64,000 bases of DNA, taken from the NCBI GenBank assembly GCA_037953625.1, contig CM075652.1, positions 11,428,501-11,492,500 of the forward strand, in the 5' to 3' direction. Origin of the DNA: Crotalaria pallida. Taxonomy: Eukaryota; Streptophyta; Magnoliopsida; Fabales; Fabaceae. Each line of letters opens with the position of its first letter. Within the stretch, counting starts at the first letter, position 1. The position numbers were made by a program, and so were the translations under genes. Shown piece after piece: positions 44,284 to 56,435 of the stretch. Below the pieces are notes generated by a model. It saw only the letters and a list, made by a program, of their open reading frames with translations, did no database searches and was not told where the DNA came from.

Positions 44284-47200
44284 ATGGAGCCTTAGTTGTT
44301 TTTCCTCATTTCATTTCCATCTCCCTCTTTCGTCCCAAATACAACATCTTAGAGCTTCTCAAACTCTTAGACTAAGAAATAGAAAATAAAGGAAGAGAGA
44401 AAGAAGAAGAGGAACCGTGAGGTAGGAAGAAGAAGAAGAGGAGTCCGAAGCCCTAAACCTAGGAGTTCTTTGAAGATCAAGTGCTAGAAGACCTATTTTC
44501 TTGGTATAAACCGAAGATCCTAGAAGAGTAGAACTAGTTTTTATTTTGAAATCTTGTAATCCTTGTTTCTTTCTTTGCATGTTCATTTTATGTTTTGAGA
44601 GATAACTCTATGTGTTGATCTTTCTTAACTATGGACTTTTAAAGACTTAAATTTATTTGTAATATGTATAGCTTATGCTTGATGATTCGGTTGGTGTTGT
44701 TTATGATGGATCTTGATGTTTTTCTTTTAGATCTAAAGTTTTGCTTATGATCTTTGTGAACTTGGAGTAAATCTTCTTGCATGTTTGATTTTGATGCTTA
44801 AAACCGTAGATCATGAAATGTTTTAGTGTTTATTTGATGAATCAATGTTTGATCTAAGCTTATTTTTAATTTTTGGTTTTGCATGTTGTTTGATGATGAC
44901 CTTGAACCTTTGCATGTCTTGATTTTTGTTTGATATTAAGAAAAATCTTTGATTTGTGTTTTGATCTTTGAATTTTGTCTTGATCTTTAATTTTATATGT
45001 GATCTTTGAGCCAAAGCCTTCTTATTTTCTTGGATTATGTCTCGGTTTTGGTCCCTTTTCATTCGAAATGATTTTTGTCTTTAAATTGTGTTAGTATGTT
45101 TAATCTCATGACTTGATCTACATGATTTAAGTACATGCATGTTGTTGTTGAGCTTGGAAAAAGTTATTTTCATGTCCTTTTGAGAAATAAATTGAAAGTG
45201 TTTGTGTTGATCCATGATTGTTGCATATTTTGTTAGAAAAGCTTAAGATTCATTCTTGCATGTTAAATTTAAATAAAAGTCCATGATTTCTTGTATTGCA
45301 TGCCTCGGTTTTTGAAAGAAAATTAGGGAGAACAAGATGATTTTTTTCTAAATTGAATTATGTTCTATGTTCTTGTGTGATTTTGATTTGTTTTAAGTAA
45401 AGAAAAATAAATTAAAGTTTGATTATTTTCCAAGTTGAAGCTCACGGTTTCATTAAGAAAAAGAAGAAGTAATTGCATGATTTTGTATGTTTGATGATGC
45501 ATGAATCTTGTTTTGATTTGTGTGATGATTTTCGGTCTATGCATGTTAATTAGGATAGAATTCTTTTCCATGAAGTAATATAGGAATAATGAAGGTATTT
45601 GATAAAATAATTGATTAGGACTAAGTTTTGTGTTTAAGTAAAATTATGTGTGTGCATTCGGTTTGTGAGCTTAAGCATGTTTAAGTGTTTTTGTTTTACA
45701 AAAGTTAAATGTTTTTGAAAGTAATTGTGTGTTAAATAATTTACTTAAGTGTTTGATTTGTGAAATATTTGCTTATGAATGAATGAATGGTTCGTAATCA
45801 AAGTGAATAATTGAATAATTGTTTTGTTTGATCAAGTGTGTGGTTGGTCGTGTGTGAACTTAATTTGGTTTGATCTATTTGAATTTGTGAAGTTGTGTTT
45901 TAAGAATTGTTTTACAACAAAAACTTGAGTTTTAAAGAATTAATATTGACCTAAAGAGCATTTGAAATAAAAAGAGTTTTTACGATGTTTTCGGGTTTTA
46001 TTAAATTGATTTTTGTGAAACTACTCCTTGCTGCCCAAGTTTATTTAAAGTTGTTTTTGATTTCTAAAATTGAGTTCATGAGACTCAAAGTTTGGTTTTT
46101 AATTGGTAATTGATTTTAGAAAAACCCGGATCGAAACCGGTGAATTTTTCGGTGTTTTTGAATAAGGTTATGGTGCTGTCCAAGACGGACCAGCAACCAA
46201 ACCAATTGATTTAGATTATTTTATTTGATGTTTTCAAAGTGATTTTTAAGTATTGGAAGAACCAAGAAACGTTTGAGTCATTTTAAGAAAACAATCATAT
46301 TTTACGATTTCCGACAAAGGATAAGAAAATGTGTTTTAATTAATTCGAGGGATGTTACAGACGAGGGAATTAAGGCAGTGGCAGCAATCCAGATCATAGA
46401 AGACTGCACGTATTCAATCGTTGGACCTCAGGTGAGAGAGTAGCTTTCCTAAGACACTGTGGTAGTAGGTGTTGTATTAAGACGTTCCGTATCTGCTCAA
46501 AGATCGGAACTCAGTGGTGCTGAGTCAGTAGTATAGTGGCAATTGTTTGCTTTGTGTGGCCACTTATACGAAGAAGACAAAGACCACCTTGTTGTGTGTG
46601 ATGTTTGTATGCCAATGATGTGATGTTTACATTTGCTTATTTATGCTTGCTGATTGTTAAGTATGAGATAATGAGAAGTGATAATAAAAGACACTAAGAA
46701 AAGATATAATCCATGTTCTGCTTAAGTCCTGATGGAACCAGGCAGCCTTGATAAGACATTAGGATGGAAGACATTGATGAGAGGATTAAGAATGATCGGA
46801 AAGGAAATGAGAAAGGATGACTGGAAAGGGATAGAGAGATGAAAGTTGAAAAGATTTCGTGATGATGACGTGAGTGAGCCAGAGCTGGGAAGGAATGTGA
46901 TGTGGGATTGAAAGTGGAAAGTGGAAAGTGATGAGAGTGAAGCTTGATTTTTATTTTGCTTCGTGGATTGAGACTAGCGTTGAGTTGAGCTTGCTCCTCC
47001 ACTAGTTCTCAAGAAGAGAAAGTTTTTGAGAAAAGCTTTTGAAAAGAAATTTTTGAAAAGGTTTTCAAAAATGAGATTTTTGGAGAGGACTTATGAAAGG
47101 AGTTTTTGAAAAGAGTTTGCGAACTAAATCTTTGAAACGAATTTACGAAATGTAGTTTTGAAATGGGTTCCCAAAAATGAGATTTTTGAAAAGAATTTAT

Positions 47201-49268
47201 GAAAACGTAAATTTTTAAAGGGGTTCCCAAAATGAGAAGAAAATTTTCCAAAATAGATTTTCGAAAAGATATTGCGGAGAAAGATTTTGAAATGAGTTTT
47301 CTAAAGGAGATTTTTTAAAAGAATTATGAAATGAAATTTTTAGAAAAGGATTTATGAACCAAAGTTTTGAAAAGAGTTTACGAATTGAAAATTACTGAAA
47401 AGGAATTGTGAAATGAGATTTTTTGGAGAAAATTGTGAAGTAGAGTTTCAAGAAAAGTTTATGAAAAGAGATTTAAGGATTGTTTTGGAAAAAGTTTTGT
47501 GTGATGAGATTCATGTTGTAAATGTGATTCCACTCTGTGCCAAGTTGAGGAATGAAAGGAAAAGAGATGCAAAGATAGCGGTTGGGACTCATTGAAGGGT
47601 TGCACGAAGGGTGAACCGACCATTAGGTTAAGTAAAAGATAAAAGACTTTAAAAGACATTAACAGCGAATGCGGTGAGGTATGAGAGTTAACCCGAAATA
47701 GTGGAGAGGAAGATACTATGGGTATCTGCAGATACTCAGGTGGAGATTGCATGAGGGGAGGACGATGACGGTTAAACGTCAAGAAGTCTAGAGTATATTT
47801 CTAGGCAGAACGAACTCCACAGGAGGCGTACTAACGTGGTAGGGACTGGGTCCAATGTTGTGGCAAGTTCTGCGTGCACACTAGAATTTTACTGTCGCCC
47901 CCTTGAATGCAAGTCTAGAACAGTGAGAGGGATTGGAGTGGGGCATCTTGTTTGCCACTGTAGTGAGACAGTGTGCCTTGTTATATATATGAATTGAATT
48001 GATATGATTTGAGGCTGAGTCCTCCTGGTCTGGGACCATTTGTTGTGAGACAGCTGTCGTGCCCGCACGGTAAATGTCTTGTACTCCTGTTTGCTTCCGA
48101 CTAGGTGGATGGATGGCCGAGGAAATGTAGACTTGAGACGTGAGTTCTAACTACGAACGGACGCGTACCTCGATGATTCTTTAATCCCCCTTAATCATCG
48201 ATGGTTGTAATTTGATAGGACATGATGAGAAAAGATTTATAATTAAGAAAAGTAAAGTTTATGAAGTTTTGATGATGAGGAGGTGAAGTTTGGAACAAGT
48301 GATGGAAACCTTGAAGAGGGAAAAAGGAATAAGTGAAAGAAAGGGAATGGTGAATGAAGAAGTGATTGAGGAAATGATTGAAAATATAAGAATGTTAATA
48401 AGTTAATATAATAAGAATTGTGATGTTATGCTTGAATGTTGTTTTGTGTGTGTGCCTTGTTTGTATTTTGTGTGTTGTCTTGATATCCCGCCTGCGGTAA
48501 ATCCACAACGTCGACGATTCGTTGTTCGGTTCGCTAACTCTCTCCTGCCCGTTGGTATATCGGTGCTTCTGGTACTCGAACGTGCAGATGGAGTATCGCA
48601 TGGAGATTGCAACCTAGACTAGACATGGATGTGGCTGGAAGCGTACGTCGTCTGGTTGGGTATGGATTGGCGACACTCAGATCATGATTTCGGATCCAGA
48701 GCATCGACTTTGCGGAGCTAACCTAGGACCTCTCTTGGAGCAAGTTTCTGTCCGTGGATACCGAGTCTACGAGGAGAAAGTGCGGTGTGAAGCTTGGAGG
48801 ACTTCTTCTGTTCCAACTAGGACGCAATGGGTGCCAAAGAATGGTGGGCCAGCAGCAAGGGAGAAGGCTTCATCCTCTGGAGTTAAGCAAGGATACAAGA
48901 AGGAGAATCGAGAGTTGCACCCTATAGTTTTCATTAGGAAGAGTCAGAGGTAGGGTAAATAGATTAAGTTGTTGATAGTGTTGAGTCAAGGATTATCTGA
49001 GCAAAGTATCAATTCTGTAACTATGCCCTACTTTTGTTTTGTGAACTGGCCGAACTTTGTTTTAACAAGAAATATGAAACCGTTTGAAATATTTGAAAGT
49101 GAAGGTGCGGAAAGGTTTTAAGTAACAACCCGGTTTTCAAGTAAGGACGTGAACATGCACTAATGGTTCACCACGAACGTTTTTGTTTAGAAAAAACATG
49201 GCCTCATTTTTAGCAACTTTTTCATCAAATAATGATTATCTTTGGGTGGCGAAAATCGGGCTGTTACA

Positions 49269-50463
49269 GAGTGGTATCAGAGCGATGTTAATCCTTTGTG
49301 GCCTTAAGCCCATGCTTGCATGCTTTGTTTGTGTGAATGAGTGTGCTTGTTAGTGTGAGGATAGGAGTCTGAGGTTAGGTACTTGCCTTTCTGAGGTGAA
49401 AGACTTGGCTGTCTCTAGTGCCTGCAATGTTAGGTTAAGGACCCTGATGGTTAAGTAAGTTTAGGCGGATTCTAAGATTGAGATCCCATGACCCTTGAGG
49501 TAGTTAGTTAGACCTAAGTCTGTCACCCCGACGAACCCTTTTGATACAAGGAAATAGGATGTTATTCTTAACACTCGTGTTTTTTGAATTGTTTCAACAA
49601 CGGCAGTCAGTCGGAATCCAAATTCTTTCTTCAGCCTTCCTATTTAACCCTAGCATTACCAATCTTTCCAAGATTTGCTGACCTGATTTGTGGTATCAGG
49701 AGTGTCATATTACCCAAATAGTGTAGGCTCGAATGATCATGGATGGATAAATTGTGGATACATAGTAAAATGTAGGACAATGGTGAGCTTAGTAGTAGGT
49801 TTGATCGAAGTTGGGGAGCCACAAGAAGAAAGTAAGTGTATATTGACCTTAGTTCGGGGAGTAGTGAGGAAGATTAGACCCTCTTTGTTCTATAGTTAGA
49901 TGTTGGACGGAGAAAGTTGTAGATTCGATTGATGTTGGGTAGGATAGGTGAAGTTATTCTGAGAAAGGAGAACCAGATTTGTCATACAAACCCCCTTAAG
50001 ATGGAAGCATGGTGGATGGAAACCTTAGAGTTAGAAGGGAATTAGAGGAAGGAGTGATTGTTTGTAGGTTAGTGAGGGCCTAAAGTGTTGGAGGTAGTGA
50101 GTATTTTAGGCTAAACTCGATGCTTTTGGAGATGTGTGAATTTTTGTTTGCTTGTTTTCCATGGGTTTACACCCAAGATATGCTCTCTGCAACGACGATC
50201 AGCTAAAGGAGCGACATCTTCTTCGGTTAGTCTGCGTGACTTAACCCGATTTGACGCGTAAATGGTTGTTCTATGGAGCTTCTTTATCAGAAAGCGGCCA
50301 CGAGAAGTATTGTGAAGAGCCTACTGTCAGTAAAGGAAGAGACGACCGTGAAGCAAGAATGAGAATTTTCTCATGGACATCACTGTGATGTGAGAGTTGC
50401 TGTGCCCTCTGCCCAATCCACAACGTATTTCTCGGGGACGAGAAATCTTTAAGTTGGGGAGAA
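49269..50463 (+). other. G internal unit 2
   Basis: 1195 bp, primer site at 49272-49283, hairpin at 50427-50446 and polypurine tract before 50464. It is nearly identical to internal unit 1, and noncoding. Confidence 0.85.
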
Positions 50464-53400
50464 TGTAACACCCCACAAAATCCTCGTACTGATTTAATTT
50501 CTAAAAAGAATTATTTTTGAGAAAAGTATTTTTAAAGGGTATTTTCTTAAATAAATTTACTAAATCATGTTTTCAAAGTGGTAAATGATTTTAGAGAAAT
50601 GATTTTTCATGAAATAATGCCATGATTTTTAAAGTTGATTTTTGGAAATAGTTATGTGTTTAAGATTCTTTTAAGGAAATGATGGATTTTTCAACAAGAA
50701 ATTATTTTATGAAAAGTGTGTTTTGTTTCCTATAAATATGTACTTGATATTTTTGGGAGTAATTATAATTTCTATGCATGAATGATTTATTTCCTATGTG
50801 TGTACATATATGTGTATATACGGTCTTATATGTATGTATGTTTAGACTTATGTGGAAATTTAATTAGTAAATGAATGTGATTATATATGCATGTATGTAT
50901 GTGTGTAACATGTATGTGTTGGCATGATGTATATATGTGCATGAGTGTATGTGTTAGGCGTGAAAATGAGTGAATGTATGTGTGAATATATGAGTATATA
51001 TGTGTGTGAGTGCCGTATGTGTATGTGAGTGGGGAGGAAAGCCTAGAAATTTCCTAAGTTGTAACCAAGTCCCTAACCAAGTGAACCAAAACCCTAACTA
51101 AATGGTGGAAGCCCTAATGGAGTGCTAAAAAGTCTTGCACCTAAGTGACCCCTAAACACCCTAATGTCCCCTACATGTTCCCTTAAGAAATGCTAACCTC
51201 CACCCATGCACAAATAGAGAAGGCCGAATTTACCCCTCCCTCAAGAGCTCTTGGCCGAATTACCCAAGGACAAAATAGGAAGCCATGAGTTGCTTATAAA
51301 TAGATGGAGCCTTAGTTGTTTTTCCTCATTTCATTTCCATCTCCCTCTTTCGTCCCAAATACAACATCTAAGAGCTTCTCAAACTCTTAGACTAAGAAAT
51401 AGAAAATAAAGGAAGAGAGAAAGAAGAAGAGGAACTGTGAGGTAGGAAGAAGAAGAAGAGGAGTCCAAAGCCCTAAACCTAGGAGTTCTTTGAAGATCAA
51501 GTGCTAGAAGACCTATTTTCTTGGTATAAACCGAAGATCCTAGAAGAGTAGAACTAGTTTTTATTTTGAAATCTTGTAATCCTTGTTTCTTTCTTTGCAT
51601 GTTCATTTTATGTTTTGAGAGATAACTCTATGTGTTGATCTTTCATAACTATGGACTTTTAAAGACTTAAATTTATTTGTAATATGTATAGCTTATGCTT
51701 GATGATTCGGTTGGTGTTGTTTATGATGGATCTTGATGTTTTTCTTTTAGATCTAAAGTTTTTCTTATGATCTTTGTGAACTTGGAGTAAATCTTCTTGC
51801 ATGTTTGATTTTGATGCTTAAAACCGTAGATCATGAAATGTTTTAGTGTTTATTTGATGAATCAATGTTTGATCTTAGCCTATTTTTAATTTTTGGTTTT
51901 GCATATGTTGTTTGATGATGACCTTGAAATTTTGCATGTCTTGATTTTGTTTGATATTAAGAAAAAGCTTTGATTTGTTTTTTGATCTTTGAATTTTGTC
52001 TTGATCTTAAATTTTATATGTGTTCTTTGAGCCAAAGCCTTCTTATTTTCTTGGATTATGTCTCGGTTTTGGTCCCTTTTCATTCGAAATGATTTTTGTC
52101 ATTAAATTGTGTTAGTATGTTTAATCTCATGACTTGATCTACATGATTTAAGTACATGCATGTTGTTGTTGAGCTTTGAATAAGTTATTTTCATGTCCTT
52201 TTGAGAAATAAATTGAAAGTGTTTGTGTTGATCCATGATTGTTGCATATTTTGTTAGAAAAGCTTAAGATTCATTCTTGCATGTTAAATTTAAATAAAAG
52301 TCCATGATTTCTTGTATTGCATGCCTCGGTTTTTGAAAGAAAATTAGGGAGAACAAGATGATTTTTTTCTAAATTGAATTATGTTCTATGTTCTTGTGTG
52401 ATTTTGTTTTGTTTTAAGTAAAGAAAAATAAATTAAAGTTTGATTATTTTCCAAGTTGAAGCTCACGGTTTCATTAAGAAAAAGAAGAAGTAATTGCATG
52501 ATTTTGTATGTTTGATGATGCATGAATCTTGTTTTGATTTGTGTGATGATTTTTGGTCTATGCATGTTAATTAGGTTAGAATTCTTTTCCATGAAGTAAT
52601 ATAGGAATAATGAAGGTATTTGATAAAATAATTGATTAGGACTAAGTTGTGTTTAAGTAAAATTATGTGTGTGCATTCGGTTTGTGAGCTTAAGCATGTT
52701 TAAGTGTTTTTGTTTTACAAAAGTTAAATGTTTTTGAAAGTAATTGTGTGTTAAATAATTTACTTAAGTGTTTGATTTGTGAAATATTTGCTTATGAATG
52801 AATGAATGGTTCGTAATCAAAGCGAATAATTGAATAATTGTTTTGTTTGATCAAGTGTGTGGTTGGCCGTGTGTGAACTTACTTTGGTTTGATCTATTTG
52901 AATTTGTGAAGTTGTGTTTTAAGAATTGTTTTACAACAAAAACTTGAGTTTTAAAGAATTAATATTGACCTAAAGAGCATTTGAAATAAAAAGAGTTTTT
53001 ACGATGTTTTCGGGTTTTATTAAATTGATTTTTGTGAAACTACTCCTTGCTGCCCAAGTTTATTTAAAGTTGTTTTTGATTTCTAAAATTGAGTTCATGA
53101 GACTCAAAGTTTGGTTTTTAATTGGTAATTGATTTTAAAAAAACCCGGATCGAAACCGGTGAATTTTTCGGTGTTTTTGAATGAGGTTATGGTGCTGTCC
53201 TAGACGGACCAGCAACCAAACCAATTGATTTAGATTATTTTATTTGATGTTTTCAAAGTGATTTTTAAGTATTGGAAGAACCAAGAAACGTTTGAGTCAT
53301 TTTAAGAAAACAATCATATTTTACGATTTCCGACAAAGGATAAGAAAATGTGTTTTAATTAATTCGAGGGATGTTACAGACGAGGGAATTAAGGCAGTGG

Positions 53401-56280
53401 CAGCAATCCAGATCATAGAAGACTGCACGTATTCAATCGCTGGACCTCAGGTGAGAGAGTAGCTTTCCTAAGACACCGTGGTAGTAGGTGTTGTATTAAG
53501 ACATTCCGTATCAGCTCAAAGATCGGAACTCAGTGGTTCTGAGTCAGTAGTATAGTGGCAATTGTTTGCTTTGTGTGGCCACTTATACGAAGAAGACAAA
53601 GACCACCTTGTTGTGTGTGATGTTTGTATGTCAATGATGTGATGTTTACATTTGCTTATTTATGCTTGCTGATTGTTAAGTATGAGATAATGAGAAGTGA
53701 TAATAAAAGACACTAAGAAAAGATATAATCCCTGTTCTGCTTAAGTCCTGATGGAACCAGGCAGCCTTGATAAGACATTAGGATGGAAGACAATGATGAG
53801 AGGATTAAGAATGATCGGAAAGGAAATGAGAAAGGATGACTGGAAAGGGATAGAGAGATGAAAGTTGAAAAGATTTCGTGATGATGACGTGAGTGAGCCA
53901 GAGCTGGGAAGGAATGTGATGTGGGATTGAAAGTGGAAAGTGGAAAGTGATGAGAGTGAAGCTTGATTTTTATTTTGCTTCGTGGATTGAGACTAGCGTT
54001 GAGTTGAGCTTGCTCCTCCACTAGTTCTCAATAAGAGAAAGTTTTTGAGAAAAGCTTCTGAAAAGAAATTTTTGAAACGGTTTTCAAAAATGAGATTTTT
54101 GGAGAGGACTTATGAAAGGAGTTTTTTAAAAGAGTTTGCGAACTAAATCTTTGAAACAAATTTACGAAATGTAGTTATGAAATGGGTTCCCAAAAATGAG
54201 ATTTTTGAAAAGAATTTATGAAAACGTAAATTTTTAAAGGGGTTCCCAAAATGAGAAGAAAATTTTCCAAAATAGATTTTCGAAAAGAGATTGCGGAGAA
54301 AGAATTTTGAAATGAGTTTTCTAAAGGAGATTTTTGAAAAGAATTATGAAATGAAATTTTTAGAAAAGGATTTATGAACCAAAGTTTTGAAAAGAGTTTA
54401 CGAATTGAAAATTTCTGAAAAGGAATTGTGAAATGAGATTTTTTGGAGAAAATTGTGAAGTAGAGTTTCAAGAAAAGTTTATGAAAAGAGATTTAAGGAT
54501 TGTTTTGGAAAAAGTTTTGTGTGATGAGATTCAAGCTGTAAATGTGATTCCGCTCTGTGCCAAGTTGAGGAATGAAAGGAAAAGAGATGCAAAGATAGCG
54601 GTCGGAACTCATTGAAGGGTTGCATGAAGGGTGAGCCGACCATTAGGTTAAGTAAAAGATAAAAGACTTTAAAAGACATTAACAGCGAACGCGGTGAGGT
54701 ATGAGAGTTAACCCGAAGTAGTGGAGAGGAAGATACTATGGGTATCTGCGGATACTCAGGTGGAGATTGCATGAGGGGAGGACGATGACGGTGAAACGTC
54801 AAGAAGTCTAGAGTATATTTCTAGGCAGAACGAACTCCACAGGAGGCGTACTAACGTGGTAGGGACTGGGTCCAATGCCGTGGCAAGTTCTGCGTGCACA
54901 CTAGAATTGTACTGTCGCCCCCTTGAATGCAAGTCTAGAACAGTGAGAGGGATTGGAGTGGGGCATCTTGTTTTCCACTGTAGTGAGACAGTGTGCCTTG
55001 TTATATATATGAATTGAATTGATATGATTTGAGGCTGAGTCCTCCTGGTCTGGGACCATTTGTTGTGAGACAGCTGTCGTGCCCGCACGGTAAAGGTCCT
55101 GTACTCCTGTTTGCTTCCGACTAGGTGGATGGATGGCCGAGTAGATGTAGACTTGAGACGTGAGTGCTAACTACGAACGGACACGTACCTCGATGATTCT
55201 TTAATCCCCCTTAATCATCGATGGTTGTAATTTGATAAGACATGATGAGAAAAGATTTATAATTAAGAAAAGTAAAGTTTATGAAGTTTTGATGATGAGG
55301 AAGTTTGGAACAAGTGATGGAAACCTTGAAGAGGGAAAAAGGAATAAGTGAAAGAAAGGGAATGGTGAATGAAGAAGTGATTGAGGAAATGATTGAAAAT
55401 ATAAGAATGTTAATAAGTTAATATAATAAGAATTGTGATGTTATGCTTGAATGTTGTTTTGTGTGTGTGCCTTGTTTGTATTGTGTCTGCTGTCTTGATA
55501 TCCCGCCTGCGGTAAATCCACAACGTCGACGATTCGTCGTTCGGTTCGCTAACTCTCTCCTGCCCGTTGGTATATCGGTGCTTCTGGTACTCCAACGTGC
55601 AGATGGAGTATCGCATGGAGATTGCAACCTGGACTAGACATGGATGTGGCTGGAAGCGTACCCCGTCTGGTTGGGTATGGATTGGCGACACTCAGATCAT
55701 TATTCTGGATCCAGAGCATCGACTTTGCGGAGCTAACCTAGGACCTCTCTTGGAGCAAGTTTCTGTCCGTGGATACCGAGACTACGAGGAGAAAGTGTGG
55801 TGTGAAGCTTGGAGGACTTCTTCTGTTCCAACTAGGACGCAATGGGTGCCAAAGAATGGTGGGCCAGCAGCAAGGAAGAAGGCTTCATCCTCTGGAGTTA
55901 AGCAAGGATACAAGAAGGAGAATCGAGAGTTGCACCCTATAGTTTTCATTAGGAAGAGTCAGAGGTAGGGTAAATAGATTAAGTTGTTGATAGTGTTGAG
56001 TCAAGGAATATCTGAGCAAAGTATCACTTCTGTAACTATGCCCTACTTTTGTTTTGTGAACTGGCCGAACTTTGTTTTAACAAGAAATATGAAATCGTTT
56101 GAAATATTTGAAAGTGAAGGTGCGGAAAGGTTTTAAGTAACAACCCGATTTTCAAGTAAGGACGTGAACATACACTAATGGTTCACCACGAACGTTTTTG
56201 TTTAGAAAAAAAATGGCCTCATTTTTAGCAACTTTTTCATCAAATAATGATTATCTTTGGGTGGCGAAAATCGGGCTGTT
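50464..56280 (+). repeat. G LTR copy 3, lacking its last bases
   Basis: It aligns with copy 2 to ...GGGCTGTT and then switches to Gypsy-F LTR sequence at about 56281. TATA box at 51295-51303. Confidence 0.85.
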
Positions 56281-56435
56281 TCAAAACTCATTTCTAAGCT
56301 AATTCTACCTCATAAAACCTACCCTTACTAAATCCTACATTCTAAACAAAATCAAAGACTTGGAAACAACACTACTCTTATCAAAATTCCATTAACTAAG
56401 GCACCTAATGATTTGGGAAAATCGGGAATGTTACA
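56281..56435 (-). repeat. Gypsy-F 5' LTR, first 155 bp
   Basis: This matches 34425-34578, ending TGTTACA at 56429-56435. It is the outer limit of Gypsy-F. Confidence 0.85.

Larger units (their letters stand above)
43444..49268 (+). repeat. G LTR copy 2, complete (5.8 kb)
   Basis: It runs from TGTAACACCCC to GGGCTGTTACA. It contains a TG/TATG-rich zone (43780-44010), a TATA box (44275), a purine-rich leader (44380-44450), a long T-rich noncoding stretch (44600-46350), an internal TGTTACA at 46353, the TTTTGAAAAG repeat and the 41128-type hairpin. It is unusually long for an LTR. Confidence 0.85.
39602..56280 (+). mobile_element. G array: tandem LTR-internal-LTR-internal-LTR of a giant-LTR element
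   Basis: Two full 7.02-kb periods plus a remainder. The order is LTR end (39602-42226), internal (42227-43443), full LTR (43444-49268), internal (49269-50463), and LTR lacking its last few bases (50464-56280). Each internal unit starts with an initiator-Met primer site and ends with a hairpin and polypurine tract. LTRs are 5.8 kb and internals only 1.2 kb, with no protein gene, so this is an extreme non-autonomous type. Copies look about 98-99% identical by eye. The arrangement is what unequal recombination between LTRs of one element gives. Both array ends are truncated inside the F LTR. Confidence 0.85.
34060..56435 (-). mobile_element. Gypsy-F: non-autonomous Gypsy element, interrupted by D and by the G array
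   Basis: On the minus strand the order is 5' LTR start (56435 to 56281), G array, 5' LTR end part (39601 to 38247), primer site (38244-38233), internal DNA (to 34617), hairpin and polypurine tract, and 3' LTR (34578 to 34060, then D and beyond the window). The 3.7-kb internal region has no gag or pol. Both preserved LTR starts (34425-34578 and 56283-56435) are close to identical. The middle of the 5' LTR, including its palindrome cassette, is missing at the G array. Confidence 0.82.

Noticed and set aside
46353..46359. Internal TGTTACA as a real LTR end, which would split the G LTR in two
   Set aside because: No primer site follows it, while the TGTTACA at 42220 and 49262 is followed by a perfect TGGTATCAGAGC. 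It could be a remnant of an older boundary, so it is noted only.
41510..55968. A 133-codon frame in the G LTR, open in copies at 41510-41911 and 55567-55968
   Set aside because: Copy 2 has a stop (TGG to TAG near 48615), and the differences I can see between the two open copies change amino acids, so there is no sign of protein-level selection. It lies within a noncoding LTR.
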